The notes beneath the pieces are model-generated. The model did not search any database and was not told the origin of the DNA. It saw only the letters and a program-made list of their open reading frames with translations. From NCBI GenBank assembly GCA_019096065.1, contig JAGUCH010000003.1:8742001-8806000 (forward strand): a stretch of DNA of 64,000 nt, written 5' to 3'. Made by a program: the position numbers and the translations under genes. This stretch comes from Paracyclopina nana. Taxonomy: Eukaryota > Arthropoda > Copepoda > Cyclopoida > Cyclopettidae. Shown one piece after another: positions 28,401 through 43,400 of this stretch (positions are counted from its first letter, which is position 1; each line of letters starts with the position of its first letter).

Positions 28401-31400
28401 TAAGCCAGAGGTTACATTCACTACGAACGACGTACCACTGACCTCGTCTCCTTCGTGTTCAAGTGCATTTGGAGGAGTACTCAATCAAAGAGTACTACAA
28501 TGTAGTGCTAATAGCAAACAACCTTTGGGCAGCTGCTGCAGCAGCTCATCTGGCTTGCTGTTGTTGTGAAATCCAGAGCGAAGGACACTATTTGCATATG
28601 CAAAAATAAACACTACACATGATAATAACGGCCATCATTTTTCGCTCAATTTGCTCCTAATGGCGATGATGATGCAGTGGCAGGTCACGGTCGTGGCTCA
28701 GACAAAAGCCCTCCAATGAAGTTTGGCACTAAATGTTGCAGATGGGCGAATCAACATCATTATTTCAAACTGTTTAGCTACGCGAGTGTCCATGAGGATC
28801 AGATTACAGACGATTTTCTAAGTCTTTTCGGGAAAACAGATGACATAAGCAGCTTAGGCGAAAATGTCAGTTAACTACTCCAAGTTGTGCGTTGTGCTCA
28901 AATTAACTTTTTACTGCAGTTATTCTTGGCCATGTGCAGCTATAGCTAGTAGCTGGTTCAGCAGAATATGATCTGAAAGCATAACTTTTTCTGGTTTTCC
29001 CAGCAGCTCGTGTAGCGAGACACTTATTTGCCATGCTACGGGCATTGTGCCTCAAAAGAAGCTGCTTGCAAGGACACTTTGTGAAACACAATCCGCAGGG
29101 AGACAACGAAAAAGAAAATATGCCCCTATGCTAAGCAAGGAAGGAGATCCTGGTATGTTCTTGTCCAACATATGAGTCCTTTGTGTGGGAGAATTTCTCT
29201 GTTGTGCTCCCATGAAAAGCTGGGTGACAAATAAAAGAGCTGGCCATTCAAGGTAGCAGCAGCAGCAACTCATCATTGGAGTTTTTGCTTCCTTGCAAGT
29301 TGCAGTGATTAAACTGGGTAAGTTGAGCACCAGCTCTTGATCACAAGCGTATCCCTTTTTGCCCGTGCTTGTCAGCATCCTTTTGTTGTAATTCTCAGAG
29401 TTTCAAGCCTGCGCTGTCAACTGCTCTTAGACATCCGATATTGTTTGCATCCGGACCCAGTTCAGCTTTTTGCTCTAAATCAAACAAGACTTTTTTCAAC
29501 CGACATTTGGCCCTCAACGAGGTAGAAGTTCGGTCAATATTAGCGTTCATTAGACCGCCGTACGAAGAAACAATTTCATTCATGAAACGGCCATCAACAA
29601 CAAATTGTCAGGCTCATTCTTCAAGATGGTGATCTACTACATTAGGTTCCAAACAAGCCATCATCAGTCTTCCATTAAATTGGCAAAGGGTTCAGGGTCA
29701 TTGGACGACTATGCAGTGACAAACTGCTGTTCGCACATTTCCACTACCTTAAGCTACTGGCTGTGCAAAATACGTCAAAGGCACATCGTTAGTCAGCTGC
29801 ATGGGGATTTTTTCATAAAGCCTTCGAGAAATCACGCGGATTGGGTCTAAACTGAGGGCACCATTTCGTCATGTTTATGATGGTTAGAGTGCACAAGCGC
29901 ATAGGAGATTATGGCGCAATGTGCAGAGCATCTGAGTGACTTTGGCAATTTTTCCTACGAGATGATCTTCCTTGGTGAGAGAGCTTGATGATAGTAGGCC
30001 ATATTTTGAACTTGCATTACGCCAACCATGACTAATAAAAAGCTTCGTTGTCCGGGGCAGGCGAATATGAATGGGTGCTGAGGAGGTTGTTTTTCCAGGC
30101 AGGGCACAACAAGGCCGTAGTCTGGAGGAAACTTCACTGTTTTCACGGGCCGTTAATTCTTGATAGAGTCTATGAAATTCCGTGGTTGGCAAGCTGCTAT
30201 CTTTTTGCTCCCTCGACAAAATGAGATCCCAAAGTTTGTCTCGTTGTTGTGCCATAGCATACTTGATGGTGAAAAGTCAAGTTGCTCACACACAAACTAT
30301 GTGAATTGGGCTCAGTCAGCCGTGTAATAGGTTGGCAAAACTCAAAGTGCATCAACTTTATAGTAGTCGTCCTCCATACTTATTGGCTTTATCCAATGTG
30401 GGACGTAAATAAGCGTCACATTTGGCCGCGAGTCGCCGTTTTCAATAACCATTCCAACCCAAACCCAGAATCCTCACAAAAGTCCATACCATCAACCACT
30501 CGGAGAAGTACTTTTAAAAACCTTACCTGAAAGAGCACAAAATGTCACTGTCACATCGTGGATTTCGCCAGCCAGATAAGCTGTTGTTACTATTTGTTTG
30601 TTTATGCGTCGGATCGAAAATAGACCTCGATCTCGGAACAACGGCTGGTGGAGGCGTTAGTTGAGCTTAGAATTTTACAATTTAGCCATAAAAGTAAGCA
30701 TCAGAGTATTTTTTAGTTCGTTTATTGCTGCTGCTTCCACTAATCCGCTAACGCCTCGTAAATCAAGCTAAAGGGAAGGGGCATTTTTTGCCTTAGATTT
30801 TCAATTTTCTCGCCCAGCAAAAAAGAGGCTAAATCACAAGGATTGTTGCCTTGCGGAGGTTTTCCTCCTCATTTTATAAAGCCCGGGGTAAGTGAAAAAG
30901 GCCGTGTTTTCCCGTATATATTGATCAGGCAGAAGAGGCAGCAGCCAAAAAGCAATTCTGCAGTTCAGTCCCCCCCGACTTGAGCAAGAATTACGAGGAG
31001 CTCTTTTTGCTGGTAGAGGTCACAATTTTCACCAACAATTGGGTTGTTCACTGCTAGCACTTGGCTCGCGTCGGTTTACATTTGCACGTCGTGCAAGGAA
31101 TTCCAATGCGGGGATCAAGTCATAAAACAATTTCACCCTGTGAGGAGTGCATTTGTGTTTGTCCATTAAAGCACATGACAAATCATTACATACCTTGGAA
31201 ACAAGATAAGTTGACAGTAGAAGTAGTCTCTGTTTGTCAGTTTCATGGAAACTCAGCAGTGTGATTGAGAGGATGTGATATTTGCTCAATTTCCAGCTAC
31301 TTGAATTGCTGCCACTCAGCTGCAGGGCAAACAGTGGAATTACTGAACTACTTTCCAATAGCATGAGATCATGATGATGGCAAATAAATAGAATCGTGAA

Positions 31401-34400
31401 CAGCCCAAGGATTCTGAGTTTGATAGCTTTTCAATTGACCTCATTAGATAAACTTCTCCTCGACGACGATCCTCAGAGAAAGATGTCGAATTCAGCTCTA
31501 TGTTTAAACTTGGTTCTCAAGACAAATCTTTGTTCTTTCAACTTTTGTGTCAGAAGCAGCAATGCGTGCATCTCAGCATTCAAATTGAAAGCATGCATGA
31601 ACCCCTGGCAATGTTTAGCAGACCCAAAATGAGCTCTCTCTCTGAATTTGAAAAAATACGGCTAGCCACGAACTACCTATCAAAATGGAAGGTGGCAAAC
31701 TGACTTTGAAGTTTGAAGCCATGGGTAGCCGCGCAGCTTCTCATGCCGGCTTCTTGGTGAGCAGGAATTTTGGCTGAATTTTTGAGCAAGTCTCTGCGTG
31801 ATTTGTGAGTTTGCGTCTTCATGCTCAAAAATGAGTCCTCTTATAACGATGAAGATCATGATTAGGGGGAGCTTTTTCATAACAGATGCTCGCTGCTCTG
31901 GCAGCTAATGGGGGATTATTTATGGTTCTGATTAATGAGCCTAAATAGGGTCATTTCTCTGGCACAACAGACGAGAGTGGTGTTAACTATGGCTTTTTTT
32001 CTCCTAGTCAATATAATAGTCTAGCCAATGGTTTCGCGTGGAAAATACCACAACTCAACCTGATGCACTTGCGTTAGGTACACTAGGGTTATTATGAGCA
32101 ATTGTGCTCGTCATAACGAGGCTTTAATGACTCTTTCGCCGCCAACCATCATCATTCCTCGAGTGAAACGTTTAAGTAAACTTAACTACAGAGTGTCCAG
32201 TCAAAATGCTGAGCCAAGCATCGAGTCTGAGAATTGTAGCGCCTCTAGCTGCTCTGTGTTTTACAGGTGAACAAAAACACCCTGGATGAATTATGAAGTC
32301 CTTTTCACCTTGGTCACGTCGGTGAGTATTTAGCAGTATACCAAGCTGGCCAGGATCAGTAAATTAAGCAGAGATCTGGTTCGTGCAAACCAGATCCTTA
32401 TCACCGTCTTCCTCAATTTTCTTTAGATCATCATCAAAAGTTACGAGTCTGGCCAGAGGAAAAAATAGCCTGCTACCATACCACAACAACAAGGTGAGCG
32501 CAATGTAATGACACTTCTGTTGAGAGATAATGGCAGAGCGGGTTAAAAACTGCATCACGCAATGAAGCGGTTAATTCTTTTAGCTGGCATAAAATATGCT
32601 CAATAAACATAAAAGTAGAGTGGATTTTTAAAAGTCTTACAACGCTAATGGTCTCATCTAGGTAAGATGCCAAGAGCAAAGTAGTTTTCATTATTTTTCG
32701 CGTTTAGCTGCTGAGGGCGCTTTTTACTGCATACTTCCTCCACTTTATGCATGAATATTAAGCAGGTTTATTGCAGCCTGTCATTCCAGCCAGCTCGTCA
32801 ATTTGACATCTCAATCATTTCTTTGGAGCCATGCAAATGGGTCAGTTTTTTCAGAGCACCGCCATCATCCCGCCATTGTACAGTAAAAGGCCCTTTTTCA
32901 GAATATAGCCTATAATAACACTGGAGCCTGCTCGCGTTGCATGAGGTATGCACATTTGGCTGCACCTAGCTCAAAGTACAAGCTATTCAAAAGAACGCAC
33001 GTTATTTGCAGAAACAAGGATTTATTTTTAGGCGTGTGCCATCGGCCGGAACATTTCCTATATAGGAAAATGTAAAGGCACTAAAATCGTGGGTGAGAAC
33101 ATTCCTTACGCTTTCCTGAATATTCCTTCGTTTTATTTCGCCATCAAGCGGGCCCATAGGCCCCATGCTACCATGGCATCCTCGCGTTTAATGGTGCGAG
33201 CTTTCAAACTTCTTCAGGTAGGAGCATCGTTTTATGAATAATGATGGCTGAGACAAAAGACTGTATTTGGAAAAGATTCTAGCCCAGGAACAATTCTTGA
33301 TAGCCATCTCGTACAAAAGGGCTGATCCTTATCTACCTAGTAGTTGAGGAGACTTATGGAATGCTTGTGACAACTTGGCTCTCAAATTCAGCTATAACTA
33401 GCTAAAGATGAGCTGTTGTTCAAACAGTTTTTCCAGCGGTAAATTAACCTGCCTCCGCTGCGGCTCGATCCCAACATGCTAAGCAGTGTTAAAGGAGCCG
33501 CGCGCATTTTATCTGGGCAATAAGCAGACTTCGTGGCCCATTTAAAAAATGGCATGCATGCCCAAGCTAATAGAACATGAAAGGCAAAAACTACGATATA
33601 TTTGAAACATTTCGGCTATTCCGTTTTCTTTTTCTATTTTGGTCACGCAGCCCGGCTCGGGGGGCAAACAAGAGGAGAATTCACGTAAATGAATGTCCAA
33701 TTTTCAGTTTGGGAAACACCACGAGAGGAAGTTGTGTAGTTTTTGCGTCGCTGATTGGATCTCTTCGTTTCCCATCACAGTCACAGCATCAGATATGGCC
33801 GAATGATATGGGGAACGACGAATTTAAAGAGGAAACTAGAACATGAGGCATCCCACATTTGATCTTGTTAAAGTGATATCAACACAACTTGATCAATTGT
33901 CCTAAGTGATATCGGCCAACAAAAAACTGCGTGACAATTTGCTAATAGCACCTGGCTCCAAAGTGTTGCCTACGGTTTTCGGATAGGAGTGGCATACTGT
34001 GAGATCTTGCTAGCGTGCATATGATTTGCATTCCAAACGTACAATTGCTGGCTGTGAGTGTGACTGAATTAGAAGAAGCTGAGCAAATCCAATCGGTCTT
34101 CTCGGCCTTTTTGGCACGTTTGTCTCCTGAATATATTTCTATTTCTGACAAAATTGTCTGTTGTAACAACATGAGGCTGCTTCGAGACCCTCTGGCACTT
34201 GTATCGAATGAAAACCCAAGCATTTCAGAAACACACTTTTTGGAACCTATTCAAAACGGTCCATGAATAATTTCTGGCTCTTGAAGGATTTGAAAAAAAG
34301 TAGGTCAAGTGTTATGCGATTTCGCAGCCATACTAGTTCTGATTCGATATCCCTAAAGGCATGAAGTGAGAGCAAAAATGGACATTTTCAACGGCCTCAC

Positions 34401-37400
34401 TGCCCCGCTGTGACAATTGTGAAACTCGCTAATTCCTGCCAGTCTGACTTACAAATGTAATTGTCGGCTATTACTTGCTTTGCCTAATCTGGGGGTATCT
34501 TCACGATCTAGGTGGAGCAAAACGCCAAATTAAAACTTATCCGCAGGGCTCGAGAAAAAAAAGCTTCTTAAATAAAGGATTGAAAATGGCTCATTATCTT
34601 CCGTGTCTTTGATCGTAACATGCTCACGGTTGTGATCGCTTCTTATTTACTGACATCGCAACCTCGTCAGTAAATAAGAACTGATAACAACCGCAACCAT
34701 GCTACGATCAAAGACGCGGAAGATAATGAGCCAATGAGAAAATCCTCCGCACTCGCGAGCAGCACGTTCGCACACAGAAGACATGCACGCATGAACTAGA
34801 TACATTCATACCGTATTGGGCCCATGGGCTTTTCCACAAATCAAATTGTTACACTGCCTTAATTCCAAGTTCATTCCATGGAAGCCAGCGTACAATGGTA
34901 GCTGTTTTTGCGGGCCTACGGGCCTGAAGTATCAGCGATTACAGCCGACCTGATATATCATATTCCATCAAAGACGTTGGCAAAAACTCTCTATTTGCAT
35001 GTGAATACGACAACAGAAGACGACACTTATGAATTATGAGCTTGGCACTTACCCAGTAAACTACTTCGTACGTGTTCTGGCCACACACATGAATACTTCT
35101 TATGAAGCATTGTTTTTCTTGCGGCTTGCAAAACAGGAAAAAGCAGAAAGGGGTTGCTGCTGCTGCTGCAACAAGACAGCAAAACGTGACACTTGAATGG
35201 AGTCACCCTGCGTGACAGCACACTGCTTTCTAAATCCCAATTCTTGACTACAATTATAGCCCTTCATCGAGGCAACAGTGGAATTCCTATTAATAATAAA
35301 TCACAAAAGCAAAAATCCGGAATGGACCATGGAGGAAAGGGTTGTTGCTCCCATTTCCCCAAGGATAATATGTCATGCAAGCTTTTATGATGACGGGGAA
35401 TACCAGAAGTGCATATCTCACTCAGTATATCGCGACGATGCTGCAGCTGATTTTGCGCAAATGCAATCTCATAGCATGCACGCGTTGTATTAGTATAGTG
35501 GAATACGCGCGTATACAATTAATGGCAAAAATGCACGCACTTCTTGGGCCAGATGGGAAAAAATCCAATCTGGAAAATCCGGGGCTCCGAGCTAATCATT
35601 GGCTTTTTTTGAAGAAGCTGAAGAAGTAGCATCGGTAATTGAGACTTGAAGAAAAAAAGCTCTCAGTAAACGTGATTGTCTTTTCTTTGGACTAGCGAAA
35701 AAAGCCAGAGCTCACAAAAACGAGACAACAGCAGCAGGAGCCATCAGTGATTGTAATCACGTGGTGGATGGCCAGTGTTCAAAGTTGAAAAAAATGGGTC
35801 CTTCCACCAATTTGGAGCAAAAAATGGTCAATTATTCTCAAGGAGGCAATTTGAATGTCGTTTGCTGTGATATTCATGCACGGCTGGACTTTTCCACCTA
35901 GAAGCAAGTCGTGACTGTCTTTATATTGTTTGTGCACTTTTCCGAGAGATCTTGATCAGCAGCAAAGGTGGCGCGCATCCATCAATTGAAATGTCATGCA
36001 TAATTTGCCTTGACAATATACCAGCTTGTGTTTTTGCCAATTCAACTGTGTTCGGCCAGGGGTCACGGCTTCAATTAGCATTTCTGCCGGATCAATTGTG
36101 TTGCATGTTTTCTACGAGTACGAGATAATTGGCGCCCCTGTCAATCCCATGACAGTTGACCAGCAGCCAGAAGATCTCTTCTTTAGTTTGCTTTTGCCAT
36201 AGCACACACAAGAATGTTTTATCCCAAGATCCCAAGTCATTCGAATAAAAAAGCGTCAATTACGACGTCAAAAGAGGGATTTCTGGCGGTGCTCGGGAAA
36301 AATGCATCGAATTTGCGGTGAAGGGTCAACATTTTCAGTTGACTCGCTTTTGGACCGCGACGATGATGGAATCGCCCAAGGCGAAACTGACGACGTTTGA
36401 AAAACAGGTAGCAGCTCTATGTAATTTTCTGGAAGGAATTGGCTTTTTGCAAAAATTCCTATCGATTGAGGGAGACTGACACACGTCCCTCGAGGCAAAA
36501 TCAACGCTTAAAAGTCGGAGAAATTTGCCAGCCGAGCCTTTGAATTTCGCATTGGCCAAAATGTCTGGGCTAGTTGGTTGGCTTTTTATAATAAATGGTC
36601 ATCAGAAAAGATCTTGACAGCCGCCAGTCTATATTTTCGATCCATTAAGCAAAGACAAAGTAGGATGGAAACATGGCTAACACTTGCTTTGACAAAAGCT
36701 GCTGCTTGCATGTAATAAATGATTGAGCCCAACGGCCCGATAATGAGCCGAGGCCAGATGGATAATTCAAGCGATGCCTCGAAGGGGTTGATATAAATAA
36801 TGGCCTGTTGTCCCCATCTTCGTTCCATAATAAAATACCACCTGGAGGCTTTTTGCACTCTAAATTGTCTCCTCCTTGCCTGTTTAGAGTTCATCAATCC
36901 AGCAGCAGCAGGATGAATTGCCCATTAACTTGGCCCATTTGAAGCTCAAGTCTGAATTTTAATGAGTTCGCGAGTGAAATACCATTTTAATCAAGACGAT
37001 CATGCATGATCTTGGTGGATTGGACGAAGAGCTGATGCCAACATAAGAAAAGCATGATTTTTTTTGTTGGCAGCGCCCAATGAATTTGAGCTGGATCTTG
37101 AATAACCGGAGACGCGCTTTTGCATTTGAAAAGCATGCCAGCTCTATCTGAGGTTGAAGCTTGGAGAAAATAAAACCCCATAAGAAGAAGTGGTAGCAAA
37201 ACAAGCCATTGTACATTCGAGGGACACCCTTGGGAGCCGGAGCTATTCATTCAGCTTTTCTAGGAAACTGCATAAAAATTCGAGTTTTGTGAGACACTTC
37301 TCCCATCAAGATCCCCTGGGCTTCGCAGTGTATGTGGTTCTATGGCTCGAAGCATGACTGGAATCGACAATAGTTCAACGTTGGTAAAGTTGCGAAGCAA

Positions 37401-40400
37401 CATGCGCGCACGGTGGGATAATTGACCCATCGGCAAGGCTGGGGTAATTCTTTGTAATTGAAGTCAATGGGTTCATCTGCGCACCCGCGGGCTGCCAAGT
37501 TTCCATCAGAAGGGGTGGAGTGCACGAATTTCGGGATTTTTCAGATAGCAGACCTCGTTAACCAACGTTCATCATCATTACTTCGGCTCGCTCACCTCTA
37601 CTTTTGTTTTCGACCCAGCAGGTCACCGAGAAGATCCAGCTTCTTTTTGCAAATAAGACGCGCATACAGAGTGCGAAAGTAAGTTTATGCTAATGAAAGC
37701 ATAAGCTCGTCGTCACGAGGAGAAAACGCGCAAATGTGTCACGACGAATTCACCTCGCAAATTAGGTCTAATTTTGAAGCTCCACCTCTACGTACGTACG
37801 TAGCATTCAGAATTGATCGTTATCTTACCTGGAAATGAAAAGAGTAGATGGGCTGTTTACAACGAAAAAAACTATGAACCATGACTAACGCGTCATTGGT
37901 CTATTACGAGTGTCAGGCCTCATTATTCATTTGACTTGCATTTCACGCATTATAGACGAAGAAGACATTGGTGTTGAACTTGCTCGCTCGAGTGCGATCG
38001 CTCCATCACGAAGAGAACGATTAGAGGATGGATCAGAGCGAGAAAAAAGCTGCGCTCAAATAACAAAGGTAATTTGATACGACTCATGTTGTTGCAGCCC
38101 ATTTCGTTGATTGCATAGCGCAGATGAATGAAGTCAGGCTTTAAAATGCACTTATTTGTCAAAAGTGACACCTTATTTAAAAGCCGGCCAAATGACCCCT
38201 TTTTTCGGAGAATCGACGAGACTGCCATCATCAAAAGGGCCAGCAGCAGTTTTTTTCGTCAAAAGAATGCGCCAGCCCAAATTGGACGACTGACACGTAA
38301 CAAATTGCCTACAAGATGGATCTCTTTTGCAGATTTTTGCTTTTTGACCACCTCGCCTTCGTGCCTGGTGGTCTCATCGAAATCTTTAAAATACTGACCT
38401 CCCGTCGTGGCTGGCGCTGGAGCCATTTGTTCCCTTCGGAAATTTGAAGCGAAAAAAGGCTGCTTTTGTTTACCATTTTGTTTACCCAAACTTTCTAATG
38501 ACTGAGAGCCCAATTTGTCATTAAAGCAAGACAGTGCGTTGCGAATTGAGCAAGCTCGCAACAATAATCACCATTTTCACCTTTCCCTTATATGAAAAGT
38601 TCGAGCAACCAACTCGTTAACAGCTCGGGTCAACAAAAACATGATTGAGCTCAGTTAGAGCCAACTCCAACTAAGGAAATGGTTCGAAACTTCCCATTGT
38701 ATATGGCACTGAAGAAGTGTGTCAAATATTTGAGAAATGGACCAAGAACTCAAGCTGCTAGTTAGGTGATCCAGACAAAAGCAAACAGGTAAAAAGAATC
38801 AGCAGAAACCGGTCAGGAATTTCATTTTTGAACACGCTGCCAGGCCTCCGCTTCATGACCATGAAATTCTTCTCATTTATAGAACAGCTTGGAAAAGGAA
38901 GGCTTTTTTCCGGCGCAAAGGTTACCATATAAATTGAGGGGAGGAAGCACGGACGGACTGGATGAATTTCGTCGTCATTGTAGCTTCCGGATTTCTTCGC
39001 CCAAGTTTATCCCGGTCGTCGTCGTGATTCAACTTGGTTTGTCGCATTTAGAATTTGTGGCCTAGCTGGGCCGCTTTTCACTCTCCCAATCGATGAGCTG
39101 CCACCGCTTGCCAATAAAGCAGCTGATAAAAAGTAAACGGGCGATGACAAAAACAGATGCAGTTCGTTTTTGCCCAAATAAATTACGGCTGGTCCCTCTC
39201 AGGCGTGACATCATCGTTACACATCCTTTAGGGCCCAAGCGTGACATTTCTTGCTACCACAGTCCCAATTACAAGAGCTCTCAATTTTTTGCCCCAAAAT
39301 CATATGAGGATAAGTGATCGGCCAGCTGACATTCCGAGCTTTCCTAATGAGGCATAAACCAAAAGGCTATCTGATTGTCATCATCGTCTTCTTCCCTTCT
39401 TTTTTATTGGCCATTCAACGCTCGTAAATCCAAATTTAATGCCATGACGAGCCAGTTTCGTTTACTTTTTGGCGAGGGAGTAAGGAATTCCCATAATTAA
39501 TTGGACATGTAATGCGAGTGGCCAAAAAGTTGATCTGCATCCATGTTGTACTCAACCAAGGGATATGTAGAAAGCGTGCAAAACAAATGAAGATGGCCAC
39601 TAGGATAGTCTACACACACACACACGAGTATATCGGCAACTGCAGCTTCCGCCAGGCCATTATCGGACTCCCAATAGCAACCACGAAGCGAGGTCATTAA
39701 TTACATTAACAATAACACTGGGCAGTTGCTACATGCAGCCCTTCTAATTGAAGCCCTTATTTCATGCCTTTGCCATCAGCTCATTCTTTCACGCATCTTC
39801 TTCTTCATCTTTCAGCTGCGCTGACGATGATGATGCGGCTGCGAGATTGACAACGACGCCAGATGGCTCCAATGCAACTTTCGCTTTTGGAAGCAAAACT
39901 TTAAGAGTGCAGCGGCAAAATTTCGTCTTCTCCGAGCCTGCACAGTTTTGGGTGGAATAATTGGATTTGAATGGGATGTATTCTCGAGTTTTAATTGGGA
40001 AAGACACACACACACCGCGTCTCATAGTGAGTAAATTGTTTTTTAACTCAAGTAATTACAAACTGCGGTAGGTAGGTGTGTCTGCATCATCCATCACAAA
40101 AACCTACAAATGCAGTAGCTGCATGCACAGTGGACACATTCGGGTGCAAAAAGTGTACACTTGTGCGTATGCTTGGAAAACTGCATTCCAATAGCGGACA
40201 GCTAGCCACGCTGCTGACCCAAATTGAAGTGCTCTTGAAGGCTGATTAGGCCACACTGTGCATTCAGATGAAATGCATGTACACATGACAATTATTATAT
40301 CCATCACTGCGTACGTACGGGTCGGGTCAGCAACCAGAACCCTCCCAATTTGGTTGTGTGACATGATTTTCTAACATTTGGTTGCCACTATTGACTGCGC

Positions 40401-43400
40401 GTAATTGCTGACCTCATGCATCGGTTGGGCTTTTTACCGCCATTTTTCGCATGGTGGTTCGCGAGCATAGAAATCCTGCTGCATAGCACAATGACGCTGT
40501 TTGATTAACTATTCATATACTGGTACGAGGCTGCATCATAGTAGATGGCAGTTTCGAGGTTGGATAAATGTAGTTGTTTCGTTTCCCATCTGAGCTTGAT
40601 GGAAATCTGATAGTTGGTGTCACCGACACTTGAGTTACTCGCTCCTAGTCATTTCAGCCAAGGGATGAAATAATGGAAACAGCCCGAGATAAAAGCAATT
40701 TTGTCTCTTGACCGATCCATGGAACAGGTTTCTGCCTCGGTCCCCATAATAGTAAAGTACTGCCACTATTCTTGCGATGCTACCTTAAGCAAATTACGAG
40801 ACCGAAACAGCTTGACGGCAGCTTGTTCATTTCGGTTTTCTCACCGGAATCGGTGGGAAGCTATCGACGAGTCTCATGTGTATCAAAAGATCTTTGATTG
40901 GATTCGAGAATGGCTCTATACTAATTACATGATCAGCGTGCGTAATTTCTCTTTCGAAATTCAAAAGGAAATGTAGTATGTGGTTTGTTGTTATCAGATC
41001 TATTTGAAGTTGCAGGCCGGCCGATCGATCCGACCGCATATTTCAGGTACTGGCGAGGTCTGGCGGCATCGTGATGCCCTGATAAAGAGATATGGCCTCC
41101 GATAGTAATGCTACCTTTAGCAGGCGAGGCCGACGCTTCCACGTCGTGGGATTTGGATCCCATCAAGCTTACCGCTCGTTTGCATTCAAATTGCATCACC
41201 TGGCTTTTTCCACATGGAAAATTGAGGTCACATCCTCCTGATGGATGGACTTTATTCTGAGGTCAGCTGGAGGCCAAACCCTTTTACAAGTGGAGGAGAC
41301 CGCGGAGGCCCTATTTACTGCTCTACCAAGGCTTTCAGCTAGGAAGGGGCGTAACAGAAACTTTTCTGCAGGCAACAAAAGTTGCCGCTGGTTCTTTTTT
41401 AAAAGTTACCACGACTGCATATAAGAAAGCCCCGCGAGGAGGAGAAAAAAAGATTTGGGGAAAGATACTCGTTTAAAGGCTCGTCAACCTTAAGCCTCCT
41501 TGGGTTTGGCTGCTGCAGGTGATCCGGAAAAGGCAACCAGGATGAAAAACAACAAATCTGAGATTGGGTTAACTTTTTGGCAACAGGAGCGTCGTCTCAA
41601 GTGAGTTGGAAAAAGTTTTATGTTGCCGTGAAGAGCGGCAGCCAGGCCCAGCCTCGATCTTTTATGTTCGCTTTGCAGCATATATAGTTTTAGTTTTGAG
41701 GCGATGAAACTTGCGACTGTTGTCAACCTCCCGGAAGGTGAGGAGAGTAAATGGAATTCGGAAAGAGCCTTGCTTTCCTGCCTTGGCATCCAACTTGATC
41801 GTCTCATGATCAATTGTCAGCTAACTCCGCCTTCGATCGGTGTCACGTTCAGAAAATGTACTATTCATCCTGCGCCATTTCGCCCCCAAGCTCCGCCACT
41901 TTTTTCAAGTCATTTTGAAGCTGAGGGTCACGGCTAAAAAATGCGGACTTTCCCACGCAGCTTGAGTCTTCGTGCGATGATGAATCGCCGGCTGGATGGA
42001 GCTGGCGAAAAAAAGCCGAGCTGATCGAGAACGAGTCCGGCGAAATTGACCCCAATGTTTCTTAGCTTACTCACTATTTGGCTTAGGATGTGGCTGCTCA
42101 AATATCTGCACAAGCTGAACGTAAATCCCTGCTCAAACGCGCAGTTTGGCTTCTTCTATAAGACAGCGGAAAAATCGAATTTTTCGGCTACTTTACGGCG
42201 TAGGGGTTGATGAGTGAGGCTCACGATTAATCTCGATTTGTTTGTTTTCCCTTCTTTTCGGCCCCACTGCGAAGCCATTACGACTATTATGCGCTACGTG
42301 CGAAGACGCGAGTTGTGACACATTTCATCTGGTGTTGTAAAACTTGCCAGCCCTCCTCCCTTTTTTCCATTACAACTAGCTAGCCTTCCACAAAGGGTTG
42401 TCCAATTGTCGAAAATGCTGGCTCTACCCTCAAAAATGAAACTTTGGGCGTGTGCGCACGGGTTAACAGTGGTGAAATCAATTGGCGACAAATTCACGGC
42501 ACTGCTCAGTTTCCGTTCACGATTTTTCGCGTTTCCTCCATTTATAGCCTAAAACGCTCGGTGATAGGGGATTGAGCTCGTCAAAACCTATTAGCGAGCG
42601 CATGCGAAACAAAACGGAGGACGAGAGAGCACGATCTTTGGTCTACTTTGCACAGCTCAAACAAACACGGGATTGATCGTACAGGTGCGTGGAAGGGCCA
42701 TTAATGTCCAGCGTAAGCGAAGTTAATTATCTCGTTACTTGCCGCTTCCTTTCTGCTCGCTGAACCGCGCATTGAAAAACCGCACCGCTAATGCCCACGT
42801 GAAAAATGCACCACTGCATGATCCCTATTTCAGTCAACGGAAAGATGTTCAACGCAAACAAAAGAGTCTCGCCTTCAGTTATCGAGGCCCTCGTCAACGA
42901 GGGTCATTCAATTAGGAAACGACCGGAAAGAAGCTCGCAATTAGCCCCTAACTAACGCACTAACTAACTAGTTTTTCGGAGCAAACAGGTTTGAGGAGCA
43001 GAAAATGTTGCAAATCCTTCCCCGAACGGCATCGGGGCATTTTTTCGCATCTACATCTGCATTTTGCAAAGAGGCCTATGCGAAGCATTTTTTCGGCTGC
43101 AGCATGCACCTCCGTAAAGCAGGCATTACCGAGGCCGATGCATAATTTAATGTCGCATCGAGGCCGCCTTCATAAACTATTGACCGCGAAGAAAGCACGG
43201 GCTTACCTTCGCTGGAGAGATCCACGCCGAGCTCCTTGAGCACGTCCCTCGAGTTGGACTCCGCTGCTGAGCTCACCGTGCTCACCGAGTTGACCGGCGC
43301 GTTGGCCCGCGTGGCGTAGTACACTGTGTTGGTGAAATCACCCTGATGCTGCTGAGCGGCTCCGCTCAGCATCGCCGCCGAGAAGAGCAAAGTCCACCTC

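Noticed and set aside
31440..31703. Protein-like plus-strand frame ending in a Lys/Trp-rich stretch
   Set aside because: Short, bounded by stops, no domain or splice partners that could be supported.
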